In this document: one piece after another, positions 21,666-33,708 of the stretch
How positions within the stretch are numbered: position 1 is the stretch's first letter
Layout: each line of letters starts with the position of its first letter
From: Anastrepha obliqua
Taxonomy: Eukaryota > Arthropoda > Insecta > Diptera > Tephritidae
Direction: 5' to 3'
Length of the DNA stretch: 64,000 bases
Assembly: GCF_027943255.1 (NCBI RefSeq)
Contig: NC_072893.1
Span: 116,001,784 to 116,065,783, forward strand
Position numbers and translations under genes: made by a program
Notes under the pieces: model-generated
The model's database searches: none
The model's input: only the letters and a program-made list of their open reading frames with translations
Told to the model about the DNA's origin: nothing

Positions 21666-23812
21666 GCAAAATTATCTGGACATCACACGCACTACATCCA
21701 TGCCTCTGAAAAAGACAGAATGTCTACAAACTGGCAGGACATTTAACTGTGCTTCAAAGGGAGTAGCGAATGTTCATACTCGAAGGTACACATATTGGTA
21801 CATAAAAGCCTTCAAGGTATGCATAAGTATGTGAATGGCTGTGTGTGCGTGAAGTGCTCTAAATGCCAGCACGAAAACCACCAATAGCGCCACCAATACG
21901 GCAAGACAAATTTAATAATAAAAACAAAGAAAAAAACACACACACACACACTGATGACACCAGTCACAAAATAAGCAGCAACAACAACAAGAACAGCTAC
22001 AATACAACAAACATGACAAAGCGCAACTAAAGGGTAAAAGTAACAAAAAAATCATTGATAGAGTGACAATGTATCAATGTGTGTAATGCTTGTAATGTAA
22101 CGCATTGCATGTCAACGTTTGCCAATAAAAAGTTTTTTATAGCATTTCCTGTCGCTGTCGCAGTCGCAGCGAGTGGCCGGCAGGAGGAAGAGCCCTCGCT
22201 CTGGCTTGCTGGCGTGTAGCCAAAGTAAAATTTGCGCCCCTAAAAGGGAATGCGTACATTCGTTTGCTGAAGCATTTCAAGTGGGGAAGCGTTGTGGCAA
22301 CTAGCAGTCGTTGGTGGGGGCAGGCCAATGGCGGCTGGGGTGGCATCCGAACGCAAATAAATAACTAAAATTGCAAAGTTGAAGTAAATATTTCAATGTT
22401 TTTTTGGTTTTTTTCCCGCTACCGCACTGTAGAGCGTGTGTGTGTGTGTGTGTGCTTCGGATTTTGTGTGTAATGAATCGCTTGCTTTTAGTTACTTAGC
22501 GCATGGCTTTCTGCCTCATTAAATTTGGTCTGTATAGGAGAAAAAAATTCGAAAGCAAAAATCGTGTGCGATGAGTCATGCGGCATGCCACGTTCACAGA
22601 CATAAGCTAAAGCAAAAATAAAACAAAAAGAAAAAAAGCAAATATGCACAAAAATATTGAGTGAAAGCGACGAATGTGCAGGAGTTGCAAGGCAATGAAA
22701 AAACTATAAAAGCAGCAAGCAATAAAAGCAAAAATGCGCCGACATACAGAGAATGTGAAGTTGGCAATGTGAAGGAGTCAAGCGGAGAATGGGTGGCAAT
22801 TACGCGCTGCAGAGTAGCATAATGCAGTTTTTGTGCTTATTTTTCCCGATTCGAAGGAAAAGTTTTACAACTACTTTTCGTGACTTGAACTATCCACAGA
22901 CGTTTTTTATAGCTTTCCTTGGCTATGCTTCTACATATATACATAAATACATACATACATACATACATATATATGTACACTAGCCAACTTATTTTGTGTG
23001 GACTTTATCGTGCCAGGCCTGTTATGCCTTAATTTGAAAATGAAGGGCGTCAACCGAAAACGAAAATTTTCGTATAAAATGCATGAAAATTTTATTTGAA
23101 ACTCATTTTAAAGAATTCTCGAAACACTACAAACTTTTTAGTGCGAAAAAGTTTAGGGAAAATGTTTTTTTCATGTGTATTTGCAGTTAGTAAGAAAAAT
23201 AAGGAGTTTTGTCAATTAAAAAATGAACTTCTATTTATTTTATAACATTTTGGGAAAGTTGGCAAGAAATAAAATTTAAATAATATTGTAATAACATTTT
23301 TCTTAACCTTTTTGCATCATTCGACGGAATAATCCGCGAACAAAAACTCTCTGATACCACCAAGAAAGCAATAATCCGCAATAAATAAATTTTTTGTTAA
23401 ACTTTGAGGAAAATAAATAATTTTGGTAATCCTGTAACATTTTTTTTCATTAGAATCAGCAACATTATTTTTTATTAGAACAATAAAAGTCTTGTGGACG
23501 CAAGGTATTTTGAGTAGATCGCGCATTTCGAGCGGTGATGCAAAAGGGTTAATATTTTACACAGCGTAAAAAGTTTTGAAAACGTAAGGGATTAAAGAAA
23601 TATTTCTGCACAATTATCCTTTTTAAAACTTGTAAAAAATGTCACACGAAATTTGTATCCCACAGCAGAAAAATCAAAATATTTTTCTTTCAGAGACACA
23701 AATTTATTTAAAACAATTGAAAACAAAAATTACAATTATCTATTTTAAAATAGGTGGCAAATTTTTGACATTCGTTATCCTTGCACTTACTCCAAAAAAA
23801 CTTTAATTAATA
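21666..23812. other. Non-coding DNA with simple repeats
   Basis: Holds a (CA)n at about 21937-21950, a (GT)n at about 22436-22454 and a (TACA)n/(ATAC)n run at about 22943-22970. No coding domain or element terminus was recognised. The part 22137-22350 is comparatively GC-rich but has no supported gene. Confidence 0.45.
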
Positions 23813-23839
23813 GGACTATGAATAAGTTAGTGCGGTTTT
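23813..23839 (+). repeat. Mariner left terminal inverted repeat
   Basis: 27-bp TIR, the binding site for its transposase; one mismatch to the right TIR (A versus C at position 17). Confidence 0.9.
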
Positions 23840-23882
23840 TTTTCGAAATTTGAAACTTTATTGACGTAAAATGGTTACAAAT

Positions 23883-24890
23883 TTAATATTCAAAGTATTG
23901 TCCATCGCTTACTACTACTTTTTCCCATCTTTCTGGCAATTCACGGATTCCCTTTGTGAAAAATTCGGTCGGTTTTGCCGCAATCCACGAATCGATCCAT
24001 TTTTTGACTTCATCGTAATTACGGAAGTGCTGGTCAGCCAGGCCATGTTGCATCGATCGGAAGAGATAGTAATCGGATGGCGCAAGGTCTGGACTATACG
24101 GCGGGTGGGGTAGGACATCCCATTTGAGCGTTTCTAAGTATGTTTTGACCACTTGTGCAACATGTGGCCGAGCATTGTCATGTTGCAAAATAACTTTGTC
24201 GTGTCTATCGGCGTATTGCGGCCGTTTTTCTCGCAGTGCTCGGCTCAAACGCATCAATTGTCGTCGGTAGACATCCCCCGTAATCGTTTCATTCGGTTTC
24301 AGTAGCTCATAATACACAACACCCAGCTGGTCCCACCAGATACACAGCATAACCTTCAGGCCATGAATATTCTGCGCCGACGTCGATGTTGAAGCATGGC
24401 CAGGGTATCCATACGTTGCCCGACGTTTTGGATTGTCGTAATGGACCCACTTTTCATCGCCAGTCACAATTCGATGCAAAAAACCCTTTCTTTTGTGCCG
24501 TTGAAGCAGTTGTTCGCATGCCATAAAACGGCGTTCAACGTCTCTTGGCTTCAATTCATACGGCACCCAATGGCCTACCTTTCGGATCATTCCCATGGCT
24601 TTTAAACGTTTGGAAATAGTTGATTGATCAACTCCCAAAGTTTTTGCAACCTCTTCTTGCGTTTGAGCCGGATCTTGATCGAGCAATTCCTCCAATTCGG
24701 TATCCATGAACTTTGGCGGCGCACCCTCGCGTTCTTCGTCTTCCAAGCCAAAATCACCACTTTTAAAGCGTGCAAACCACTTCTGACACGTTCGCTCAGC
24801 TAGAGCATGCTCACCATAAACTTCCACCAAGATACGATGACTTTCGGCTGCTTTTTTCTTCATATTAAAGAATTCCCCGCAAAAACACAT
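23883..24890 (-). CDS. Mariner transposase (DD34D), N-terminus frameshifted
   Basis: Cut-and-paste transposase of the Tc1/mariner superfamily; it would bind the TIRs and cleave DNA at TA sites in the nucleus. Visible in the 335 residues: first helix-turn-helix (about 10-50, TCQKWFARFKSGDF), second helix-turn-helix (70-100, TLGVDQSTISKRLKAMG), the linker WVPYELKPRD at 108-117, and catalytic D145 (VTGDEKW), D238 (LQHDNARPH) and D273 (LAPSDYYLF), giving D34D spacing. The length is close to the family's usual 340-350. On the same strand an ATG at 24912 opens with SNFVPNNVFLR, which looks like the normal start, but in another frame. A small indel at about 24863-24880 separates it from the long frame. 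Translation could only begin at internal ATGs (24890 or residue 10), so activity is doubtful. Confidence 0.9.
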   Translation of the reverse strand: MCFCGEFFNMKKKAAESHRILVEVYGEHALAERTCQKWFARFKSGDFGLEDEEREGAPPKFMDTELEELLDQDPAQTQEEVAKTLGVDQSTISKRLKAMGMIRKVGHWVPYELKPRDVERRFMACEQLLQRHKRKGFLHRIVTGDEKWVHYDNPKRRATYGYPGHASTSTSAQNIHGLKVMLCIWWDQLGVVYYELLKPNETITGDVYRRQLMRLSRALREKRPQYADRHDKVILQHDNARPHVAQVVKTYLETLKWDVLPHPPYSPDLAPSDYYLFRSMQHGLADQHFRNYDEVKKWIDSWIAAKPTEFFTKGIRELPERWEKVVVSDGQYFEY

Positions 24891-25054
24891 TATTTGGCAC
24901 GAAATTCGACATTTTCAAGTGTGGTAAAAATATTGTTGTTTACGCTTCAAATAAAAAACTTATACTGACGTTTGTGCCTTACGACAGTAGCTCTCCAATG
25001 AATGTTTGGAAATGTGGATCAATGGAATAATAATCAAGTTACGCCATCTGTTGT

Positions 25055-25081
25055 AAAACCGCACGAACTTATTCATAGTCC
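25055..25081 (-). repeat. Mariner right terminal inverted repeat
   Basis: Partner of 23813-23839, lying upstream of the transposase start. Confidence 0.9.
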
Positions 25082-25389
25082 TATTAAAATTAACTTTGAT
25101 AGCCATATGGCCGCATTAGTTACCTTTATATAATAAATTTCCAGTTATTTTTCGAAATCTGGGCCTCTATTCAAGCTATTTTAAATATTTCGATATTCGC
25201 AATTACTGTAAAATGGTAGCAACACTTAAAAAAAGATATAATAAATTAACACTATTATTATTATAAGGCTACTTCGCACTGCAACCAAAAGAGATCTATT
25301 GTGCAAATGGGCAAAAAATTACAAAAATAAAGTAATAATAATAGTAAACCATTTGTATTTTTAATTAAGTATCATCACTCATCATCATA

Positions 25390-25510
25390 TTGGAATTACA
25401 GTCCGCTTTCGCTCTATGTTATGAAATTCTTATCTGACGCATATCGTCTTCTACGTTTTGCAACCATAGTCGCCTTGGCCGATCTCTTCTTCTTGCTCCT
25501 TTAAGATTTG
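25390..25510 (-). pseudogene. RTE-like LINE C-terminal fragment
   Basis: The minus strand reads GARRRDRPRRLWLQNVEDDM, the same basic-then-acidic C-terminus as at 2770-2960, here with the Trp kept. Nothing else of the element is recognisable. Confidence 0.55.
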
Positions 25511-26139
25511 CTTCAAAAACTTTTTGGTCGCTCTTTCGCAAATATTTTTTGTGGCAACCCCATTCAAGATTATTATTTGGTCTACATTTTTTTTTTACAT
25601 TCTCTTAAAACAAATCAGGTTCTGATAAACAAAAACTCAAAGAAAACATTAAAAGGAGGAAGCTAGGAACGCTGCCTGTTTCTTATATTCTCTGTTCTTT
25701 TATTTAAAATTGAATTTTAAATTAAGGTTCACATAATTTACCATCAAATGAAGTAGTCTCAGTGGAATTGTGTGGCTCGCAATATATGTATATTACCATT
25801 ATGTTGTAAATTCTTGAAATAAGGTAATTGAAGTCAAGTTTTATGTAAAATACTATTTGCAACCATGTCCCATTAAAACTTTTTAGATGCCTTTTATATG
25901 CATATATACTTACATATTTCAAAAGAAGTATCATAGTATATCATTTTCTCAAATGATTTATTTAAATCATACAAAAAGTAGGCGGCAACCCTTCTCACAA
26001 GAAAGTTTTGACATATATTTCGGGAATAAAATATTTTAAAATTAAATATTGACTTCTCACATTAAAAGTTCGCGTGGCACAATTTAGTTTTGGATAATTT
26101 TAACAAAATATAAAAAGGAATTTTTATTTTTCACATGAA
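25511..26139. other. AT-rich non-coding sequence
   Basis: No coding frame or repeat unit recognised. Confidence 0.4.
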
Positions 26140-26900
26140 TTGTTCGATTCGATTAAAAAACAGTTCGATTCGATTAAAAAACAGTTTCTTCTAAAGTTAA
26201 ATTACAAAATTTAATTTTTAAAAGACGTTTTTTTGAAAATTATGTATTGCAAAAATTGTACTTTTTTTAATAACTTTTTTATTTATAAATGTTACTTTAT
26301 TACAGAAAAAAATTAAATGATGGCAACTCTGCTCAAACTAAGTTTTTTGCATATCTCTCTAAAATAAAGTTTTTTATTTAGCTTTCGGTTCAATAAATTA
26401 TGTATTTATTTCTCATACTAATTTTTCGTATGGCAACTATTTTAAAAAAATTTAATTTAAAAAAAGTTTTTTTTACAAAATTATGTATTGAAAAAAATTA
26501 TGCTATTTACTAAAAACTTTTTTTATTTATACGTTAAATTTTTTATATTATATAAAAAAATAAAAAAGGGTGGTGGCAGCTCCGCTCAAACCAATTTTTT
26601 GGCATATCTTTCAGAAATATTTGGCTTTCAGTTGGTTAAATAAGATTTTTTTTATTTATATTAACTGTTTCTAGCTTAAGTTTTTGAACAATTTTAATAT
26701 TTTTTTATTCAATATATAAAAATTTAAATTATTTTTATTAAAAATGCTTTGTAACTCTTTTCAATGCACTATTTGTATAAAATCCATATAATAGACATAT
26801 ACCTATAAAGTAATATAATCTGTATTAAAAACCCTTTATATAGCAAAATTAAATACTCATTAAAAATTATATGGCAGCCCTACTCGAACTTTTTTCGTTC
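26140..26900. repeat. AT-rich tandem repeats, about 250-290-bp units
   Basis: Starts with a 21-bp duplication of CAGTTCGATTCGATTAAAAA (26141-26185). Then a longer unit is repeated: AATTATGTATTG...TTTTTATTTAT...ATGGCAACTCTGCTCAAAC...GCATATCTCT (26205-26390) recurs as AATTATGTATTG...TGGTGGCAGCTCCGCTCAAA...GCATATCTTT (26445-26620). A third relic carries ATGGCAGCCCTACTCGAAC near 26873. Confidence 0.6.
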
Positions 26901-28990
26901 TAACTTCATTAAAAACATTTCCTCTTTTATCATATTTAAAATTTTATTTTAATCATTCGGAAGGCACCGGCCTGCTACAGTTTAGCTGTTAAAAACAGTT
27001 TATTATAATCTACGTTACGCTAAAACTCCGATTAGGGTTTGGCTACTTATATAAATATAAATATATATATAATATAAATATATTTAAATTATATAAATAT
27101 AAATATTTCAACCTTGATTGACGCGTTGAACCATTTAGACCCACGTATTTCGGACACTGATAGTTTTTTCTCGTACGAAATATTGACTGTTTCTTATTTA
27201 AAGGCAACTGAATCGCGTGACGCTTGAAAACTTACTATTGCAAACTTAGTTCTGTCTTTAGGGTAGAACGCCCTGAAAAATCGATCTTACGCACAAGTCC
27301 AGAAACCGGAGACTTTTGTGGCGTTTAAGATGAACATCATGCAAACCAGGCACAAGATGGAGTCAAAGCCCATCTTTGAAAATATGATTAGTACGATGAA
27401 TTATTGCCAAACCGGTTGTGGCAGTCACAAGAGTCAAAACGAGTTCCATAAATTATTAGATTACATAGTACTTTGCAATAGAACAGTAATGTAGTGAGCA
27501 CAACTTTTGCAACAAATATTTTTTCGCCTTATTTATTATTTTTCTACCTTTACGGCATTATTGCTTTCAAATAATTTTGTTTTATAAACTTCATTTAATT
27601 GATTACCTTTTGCTGTTCCTAGTTCGAATTCGATTTATTCTCCTTCATTTCAACAATTTTTTTTCATTTTCCACACTTTTCCCTCTAACTCTTTTCGTTT
27701 TACTCAACTCTTGGCAGAAAGTCTTGAAAAACTCTCTATGTACAATATATAAATTTCTTTTCTTTTATCGTTGCCTTCTTCATATTTGTTTTCCACTTGC
27801 AAACTTGTCGTGGGCCATTTGTTGACATGCTTGTATAGCCATCATCATCATCGTCGTCGTCGTCATCGTCCTCCTCATCGTCGCCAACGTTGATCTTTGT
27901 CTGCTCTGCCCAAAAGGCACTTAATCTCTCAGCGAGTCAGCCAGTCAGTGAAGTCGTGCAACCAGCAGACAACAAGTCAACTCGTCCATAACTCGACGTC
28001 TTTTAGCACTTTGGCGTCGCTCCTATTCTCACCCTTCGCTCCCATCGCCACCGGCGTTTCTCCAGACGTACGTTGCTGACAGCTTGCCTGCATTCCAACC
28101 CGCACGGGATTTCGTACAGCTGACGTGCCGTATAAATCGGTTTTGCGTTGCTGCTGCTGCGGTCGCCGCCACTGGGATTTCCATTAAGCCAGCAGTTTGT
28201 ATATATATGTGTGTGTGTACTACCTCCATACAGTCAGCAACTGAAATGGGTAGTAAATTTAGTATTAATAATTCCACATACAAAAATATATTAATGTATT
28301 AATGCATCAGGCTCACACAGCCATAAAAGTCAAAGACTAAATGTTTTTGTAGTACTTACAAGTACATCCATTTCTGTGTAAATATGTGTACGAGTATACA
28401 TACCAATACATATATATTGCATGGCAGTGCTGAAATCTATTGGCTCATCCTCAGGTTGACTTATGCAATCCTCCGGCTTTGCCTTTGGTACTTTTTATGC
28501 TGCTTTCGTCTCCCCAGTTAATGCCACAACAGCCTGCTGTGCGCTGTGTTCTGTCTTTGATTGATGAGTTTAGCTATTTTTATGTGCCCCATAGCATCCA
28601 TAAGCAATACCTCATATCTATCGGCCGCAAATTTTTCACCAGGAAAATCAGCCGCAAATGGCAAAACAAATGCAATTGGCATCGGAAATATCGCTTCGGC
28701 GTATTCGAAAAATATGACTAATTTATGGAGGTCCCTGTATGTACAGATATATGTTGTTGGCATAGAGGGAGTTGAGCGAGGCTAAAAATAGTTGAAGATA
28801 ATACTTTTACTTTTGCAAAAGTACATATGTGGATATGTGGATGATGAGTAATATGCCCATTTATTCAGTTCATTCATCGGTAGGCGAGTGAGGTTGAGCG
28901 TGATTAACAGTCGGTTAATATCCAGCGCTATGCATGGTATGACCATGAAATTGGGCTAAGATTACAGAGTCTCGAGCATAATTTGTGCTG
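26901..28990. other. Non-coding DNA with microsatellites
   Basis: Contains (ATATAA)-rich palindromic sequence at 27048-27110, a CATCATCATCGTCGTCGTC run at about 27840-27890 and a (TG)n at 28206-28218. Short frames here are low-complexity artefacts. No element or gene recognised. Confidence 0.4.
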
Positions 28991-28998
28991 CATTAAGC

Positions 28999-29281
28999 TT
29001 CTTCTTGTTGATTGGTGCGATAACCGCTTAAGGTGTTTTGGCCGAGTTTAACAAAGTGCACCACTAATTTCTTTCTCGTGCTAACCGGCGCCAGTTGGAC
29101 ACACTAAATGAAGTCCTTCTCCACCTGATTTTCCCAACGCAGAGAAGGCCTTGCGCTTCCTCTGCTACGACCAGCTGGTACAGCTTGGAATACTTTTAGA
29201 GCCGAAGCGTTTGTATCCATTCGGACTACATGACCCAGCCAACGAAGCCACTGAATCGATATTCGGTATTCTTTCTCATCG
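28999..29281 (-). pseudogene. RTE-like LINE 3' relic, part 1 (split by Jockey LINE)
   Basis: Aligns by eye with the better copy at 43578-43995: TTGATTGGTGCGATAACCGC, CTAACCGGCGCCAGTTGGAC, CTCCACCTGATTTTCCCAAC, AGAGCCGAAGCGTTTG and CATGACCCAGCCAACGAAGC. On the minus strand this is the 3' UTR and C-terminal region of an endonuclease/reverse-transcriptase retrotransposon. It is interrupted at 29281 by the Jockey-type LINE and resumes at 34175. Confidence 0.75.
29267..29281. repeat. Target-site duplication of Jockey-type LINE (left)
   Basis: TATTCTTTCTCATCG, repeated exactly at 34160-34174. Confidence 0.9.
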
Positions 29282-29432
29282 TTTTTTTTTTTTTTTTTTT
29301 TTAACTTTTTATTTGTTTATTGAATCTGCCTTTTCAAAGGCCTCACAATAAGTATTCAAATCTTAGAACTAAAAAGAAAAATTTTATTTTATCTCATTTT
29401 CTACAATAAAGAATTATCAAATGGCCCTCTAC

Positions 29433-32077
29433 TCATCGGGGTGGTAGGTCATTTCTTCGAAGCCTGGTCGTATGTTGCGTACTCAGGAGTTGACGTGCGA
29501 ACGGGTTCGGGTGATCTTGCAATTTCAACTGATAGTTTTCACGAACTTTTTTGAATACTTCCTTCACCATCGGTACATCTAGGTCCCTATGGATGTTGTC
29601 GTTTCTTATATACCACGGCGCTCCAGTTATGGTTCTTAAAATTTTCGACTGTGCTCTCTGTATAAGATCGATACTGGAACTGCTGGCCGTTCCCCACAAT
29701 TGGATTCCATAAGTCCAAATTGGTTTCAAAATTGCCTTGTACAAGAGGACTTTACAGTCAAGGCTCAATCTTGATTGCTCATTAATTAGCCAGTGAAGGT
29801 TTGAAGCTTTGATTCTCATATTAAGCCGCTTTGCCTCGATGTGGCGTCTCCATGTTAAACGCCTATCTAGGTGAACGCCAAGGTATGTGACGTGATCAGA
29901 CTGTGGTATGCGTACGTTGTTAAGGGTAACCGAGGGACAGTCTCCTCTTCTAAGCGAAAATGTGACGTGTTTACTTTTTATTTCGTTCACTTTTATTCTC
30001 CATTTTTTCAGCCACTTTTCTAAAAGTCTGAGATATTTATTTAGCTCTCTAGATGCCAGAGACGGATCATTTTGAGAACTAAGCACAGCGGTGTCGTCAG
30101 CGAATGTAGATATAGTCAAACTATCGCACTCGGGCAGATCAGAAGTATAAATTAAATACAAAATTGGGCCTAGTACACTGCCTTGAGGGACACCAGCTTC
30201 AATTTCATATTCATGAGTCACATAATCGTTGCATTTTACTCTGAATTGTCTGTTTGTTAAGTACGATTCCAGAACTTTGTGGGTAATAGGTGGCAAACAG
30301 CTTTTTATTTTATGTATGAGACCCTCATGTCAAATGCCTGTGCCACATCTATAAAAATTGCTGAACAGTATTTTTTAAGTTCAAAACATTTTCTTATTTC
30401 CGCAGTTAACCGATTTACTTGCTCGATTGTCCCATGTTGTTCTCGAAAACCAAACTGATGTGGAGGGATTATATTACGTTCGTTTAAAAACGGCATCATT
30501 TTGTTTCTCAAAACTTTTTCAAATAATTTTGACAAACACGGCAACAAACTGATTGGTCGATAGGACGATGGCACATTTAAGTCTTTGCCCGGCTTAGGAA
30601 TCATTATTATTAAAGACGTTTTCCAGCTCTTTGGAAAAATGCCTACCTCGATGATTGCATTAAATATTACAGACAGCACAATTATAGCGACTTGCGGTAG
30701 ATTTTTTATCATTAATGGTGTTATTGCGTCATAACCTGGCGCCTTTTTCACCTTAAGATTCTTGTTAATAACTGCCTGAATATCTTCAGGAGCTATGTTG
30801 ATTTTTTCTGAGTTTAACGATGCGTTGCCACTACTTTCTTCTAGTATTTGTTCATTTGCAGAAGAATTGGGTTGGAAAACATTACTCAGATGATCGGCGA
30901 ATATTGACGCTTTATCTTCAGCGCTACGAGCCCATGTACCGTCAGGTTTTCTTAGGGGGCTTTGTACTTCTACTGGCGTCTTAATGGTCTTAGCTGCTTT
31001 CCATATAGAAAAATTTGTGTGCTTTGTATTGGATAAGCTCTCAATATAGTTTTTGTTTTTACGATCTTCGTCCAAGTGAAGTGCACTTCGCAGTTTTCTA
31101 TTTGCAGCAGACAGCCTTTGCTTAGCACCAGGGGATCTGTTTTGTTGCCATTCTCTTCTTAACCTTCTTTTTTCCAGTAGTAGTCCTTCAATTTCAGAGT
31201 TGGAGACATTTGTGGCAAATTTTGGACTTAATTGGTATTTAGAGTGCTCTAATGCTGATGTCATCACAAACGTGAAGTCATCAACAGATTTTTCAATTTC
31301 AGCCTCGCTATGAACTACAGGATTTGTGTTAATGTGGCTGCTAATAAATTTTTTGTACTTCAACCAGTTTGTTTTATATTTAGAGTCAGTTGCAGAGCCA
31401 GGTATATTAGCGTAATAGGTTAATATTACTGGGGAATGATCTGATGATAAATCATACGACGTTTCTGTAGTGACTGAGTTTCGATTTATATTTCTCGATA
31501 TAGCAAAATCTATGAGGTCAGGAACTTTTTTAGGATCAGAGGGCCAATAGGTGGGATGTCCAGGAGATATGACATCCAATTCGTTTTTTCGATCAACTAA
31601 AGTCTTATATAACTGCCTACCTTTGGGATTCACTAATCGAGAGCCCCAATACGTGTGTTTTGCATTATAGTCTCCACAAGCTAGAAAACGTTTCCCCAAT
31701 CTGCTAAAATATTCCTCAAACTGCTCTTTTGTAACAGCAAATCTTGGTGGACAATAAACTGAGCTAATTGTTAAATCACCATATCCGACCTCAAGGTGAA
31801 TGGATATTGCCTGCAGATAGTCTTTTGCAAATGCATCTAAAACGTAGTGTCGTATTCTATTCTTTATTAGGATGCCTGTACCGCCATGTGCTTTACCATC
31901 GGGGTGATTTGTAAAGTGGAACATATATCCAGGAATATTAAAATTGTATCTATTTGTGAGATGAGTCTCAGATATCAACATTATGTCAATACAATTTTTT
32001 TGTAAAAAATGGCAAACTTCTATTTTATTTTGGTTTAAACCATTTGCGTTCCAAAAAGCCATTTTTAAATAACTCAT
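29433..32077 (-). pseudogene. Jockey-type ORF2: endonuclease and reverse transcriptase, one frameshift
   Basis: ORF2 nicks target DNA and copies the element RNA from the nick. The first 590 codons (32077-30305) hold the endonuclease: WNANG at 9-13, E37 (SETHLT), D136/N138 (GDYNAK), D190 (PDLIDFAI) and D213-H214 (SSDHSPV). The RT start follows (APGYDAITPLMIKNL, IPKPGKDLNVPSSYRPISLL, FGFREQHGT, FIDVAQAFD). The frame breaks at about 30328, right after QAFD, where about 10 bases appear to be missing compared with the family pattern. The rest of RT is open in the next frame from about 30330 to 29433: GVPQGSVLGP, FADDTAVLSS, HVTYLGVHLDRRLTW and the thumb. No RNase H. The start ATG overlaps the ORF1 stop as ATGA. 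Confidence 0.9.
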
Positions 32078-33708
32078 TTCTTTGCCAATAGTATTTGGAG
32101 CATTTGGTTCTGCGTTCTCACAAGCTCTTGAAGAGTATTTTGCATGGAAGACATAATGCTGGTAATATTCTGGTTAAAAGCGTTCATATTTTGGGTAAGT
32201 GTATACATTATACCCTCCAAACCTCCAAAATTCTGGGGAGCACTAGCTTGTTGGGTACCTGATTTTACAATATTGGCATATGAGATGGCTCCTGACTGGA
32301 GTGGAATTTCTTGATTTTGTTGTTGAATTTTTCCTCCGATACCAGAAACTGTAACGCTTGTAGGTCTGGTAGATGTTGCTACTTCTGTGTTTCTAAATTC
32401 AACAATTTCTCCTCTAGCTTGCTGCTTTCTCTCGTTTAACCTTTTCAACAAGTCTTTATAAACGGGGCACCCTCGATAGTTTGCAGTGTGATCACCACCG
32501 CAGTTTCCGCATTTTCTACTTAGGCCTTCTTTAGCTGCAGTGCATTCGTTAGAACCATGCTGATCACCACATGCAACACACACTACAGGTAGTGTACAGT
32601 AATTCTTTGTATGGCCAAATTCTTGGCAATTTCCGCACTGTACAGGCCCATTACGCTTGAGGGGCTCCTCCACGTGTATTCTTCGATTTAATAAATATCT
32701 CAAGGAATAAATGGGATGCGTTTCATTCCCTTTCAACTTCCTTGTGTCAGGCTCCAACTCAACCTTGAACATTGGTTGTGGAATTTTATTTTTGTTAAAA
32801 ATGTTAACGACGCTCTTGGTTTTATACCCGAGCTCTTCCAGGGCCTCTTTGATTTCTTTGGAGTCCACAGTGTGCTCAATACCTTTAAAAACAACTGAAA
32901 GTCCCTTGCTACTTTTCAGTTGGTAAGTATAAAAATTTTTATTGCTTTCCTCCAAAAGTTTCGAAATTTTCCTATAGTCAACTTCGTTGTATATGACTAT
33001 TTTAGTTTCATGGATATGACCTTTTCTTATCGGAACAATGTGGAAATTATTTTTCCCAACTGTATCAATAATTTTTTTCACCAAGTTATTAGAACTATGT
33101 TCACGAAGGAATATTGGCGGTGGTTTAAATGATTTTTTATTTTCATTCGCATCTACAACTTTATCATTGTTGTCTTCACTTAAAATAGCAAACCTGTTGC
33201 TATTATTATTGGTACTGCCTTCGACTACCTTTTGTTTTTTCATAGTTGGAACTTGTTTTTCAGGGCTTAGATTTCTTTTATTTATGTTGATGTAACGAAG
33301 TATACCGGATTGAACCTTTGGTATTGCACCCTTTGATTTATTGGTATTATCGATACTTAATTTCTCACTTGTTATACACTTCTCTGTTTTTTGCTGTATA
33401 TTTATTTCTTTATTTTTAGACACCGTTGTTGTTGTTGTTTGTGTGTTTTTATTCTCATTGATTTGTGTAATGTCCAAACACTGTTTTTGCATGATTTCGT
33501 GCGTTGATTGTAATTCTGTTTCTTTTTCACATAACAGTAACGCGGGAGAACAAGAGCGTGTTCTAGCTGGTTTTACCGTTAAATAATTTTTATTGATATT
33601 CGTATCACTTTGATTTTTTTGCAATTCTTGAGAATTTAGAAATATATATGCATTTCTGCCGTTCGTACTGAGCCTAGTAGTCTCCTCTTGAGAAGACATA
33701 TGCTCCAC
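32074..33708 (-). CDS. Jockey-type ORF1 (Gag-like RNA-binding protein)
   Basis: A 544-residue nucleic-acid-binding protein that would package the element RNA. Residues 1-200 are polar and Asn/Lys/Thr-rich. About 200-350 form the conserved region found before zinc knuckles in insect LINE Gags (PRE_C2HC type: VFKGIEHTVDSKEIKEALEE, then LGYKTKSVVNI). Three zinc knuckles follow: C358-C361-H366-C371, C377-C380-H384-C389 and C400-C403-H407-C414. The last 40 residues (FNQNITSIMSSMQNTLQEL) look like a coiled coil. The frame is uninterrupted. It starts at the first ATG after a 450-base leader and ends in ATGA shared with ORF2, suggesting reinitiation or coupled translation of ORF2. Confidence 0.92.
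   Translation of the reverse strand: MEHMSSQEETTRLSTNGRNAYIFLNSQELQKNQSDTNINKNYLTVKPARTRSCSPALLLCEKETELQSTHEIMQKQCLDITQINENKNTQTTTTTVSKNKEINIQQKTEKCITSEKLSIDNTNKSKGAIPKVQSGILRYININKRNLSPEKQVPTMKKQKVVEGSTNNNSNRFAILSEDNNDKVVDANENKKSFKPPPIFLREHSSNNLVKKIIDTVGKNNFHIVPIRKGHIHETKIVIYNEVDYRKISKLLEESNKNFYTYQLKSSKGLSVVFKGIEHTVDSKEIKEALEELGYKTKSVVNIFNKNKIPQPMFKVELEPDTRKLKGNETHPIYSLRYLLNRRIHVEEPLKRNGPVQCGNCQEFGHTKNYCTLPVVCVACGDQHGSNECTAAKEGLSRKCGNCGGDHTANYRGCPVYKDLLKRLNERKQQARGEIVEFRNTEVATSTRPTSVTVSGIGGKIQQQNQEIPLQSGAISYANIVKSGTQQASAPQNFGGLEGIMYTLTQNMNAFNQNITSIMSSMQNTLQELVRTQNQMLQILLAKK

Larger units (their letters stand above)
23813..25081 (-). mobile_element. Structurally complete mariner element
   Basis: A 1269-bp element with 27-bp terminal inverted repeats differing at one base: left GGACTATGAATAAGTTAGTG..., right (complemented) GGACTATGAATAAGTTCGTG.... 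TA duplications flank it at 23811-23812 and 25082-25083. The size, TIRs and one transposase gene occupying most of the interior are those of a mariner. High TIR identity and a long open transposase frame indicate a young insertion. One lesion near the transposase N-terminus is described in the gene entry. Confidence 0.95.
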
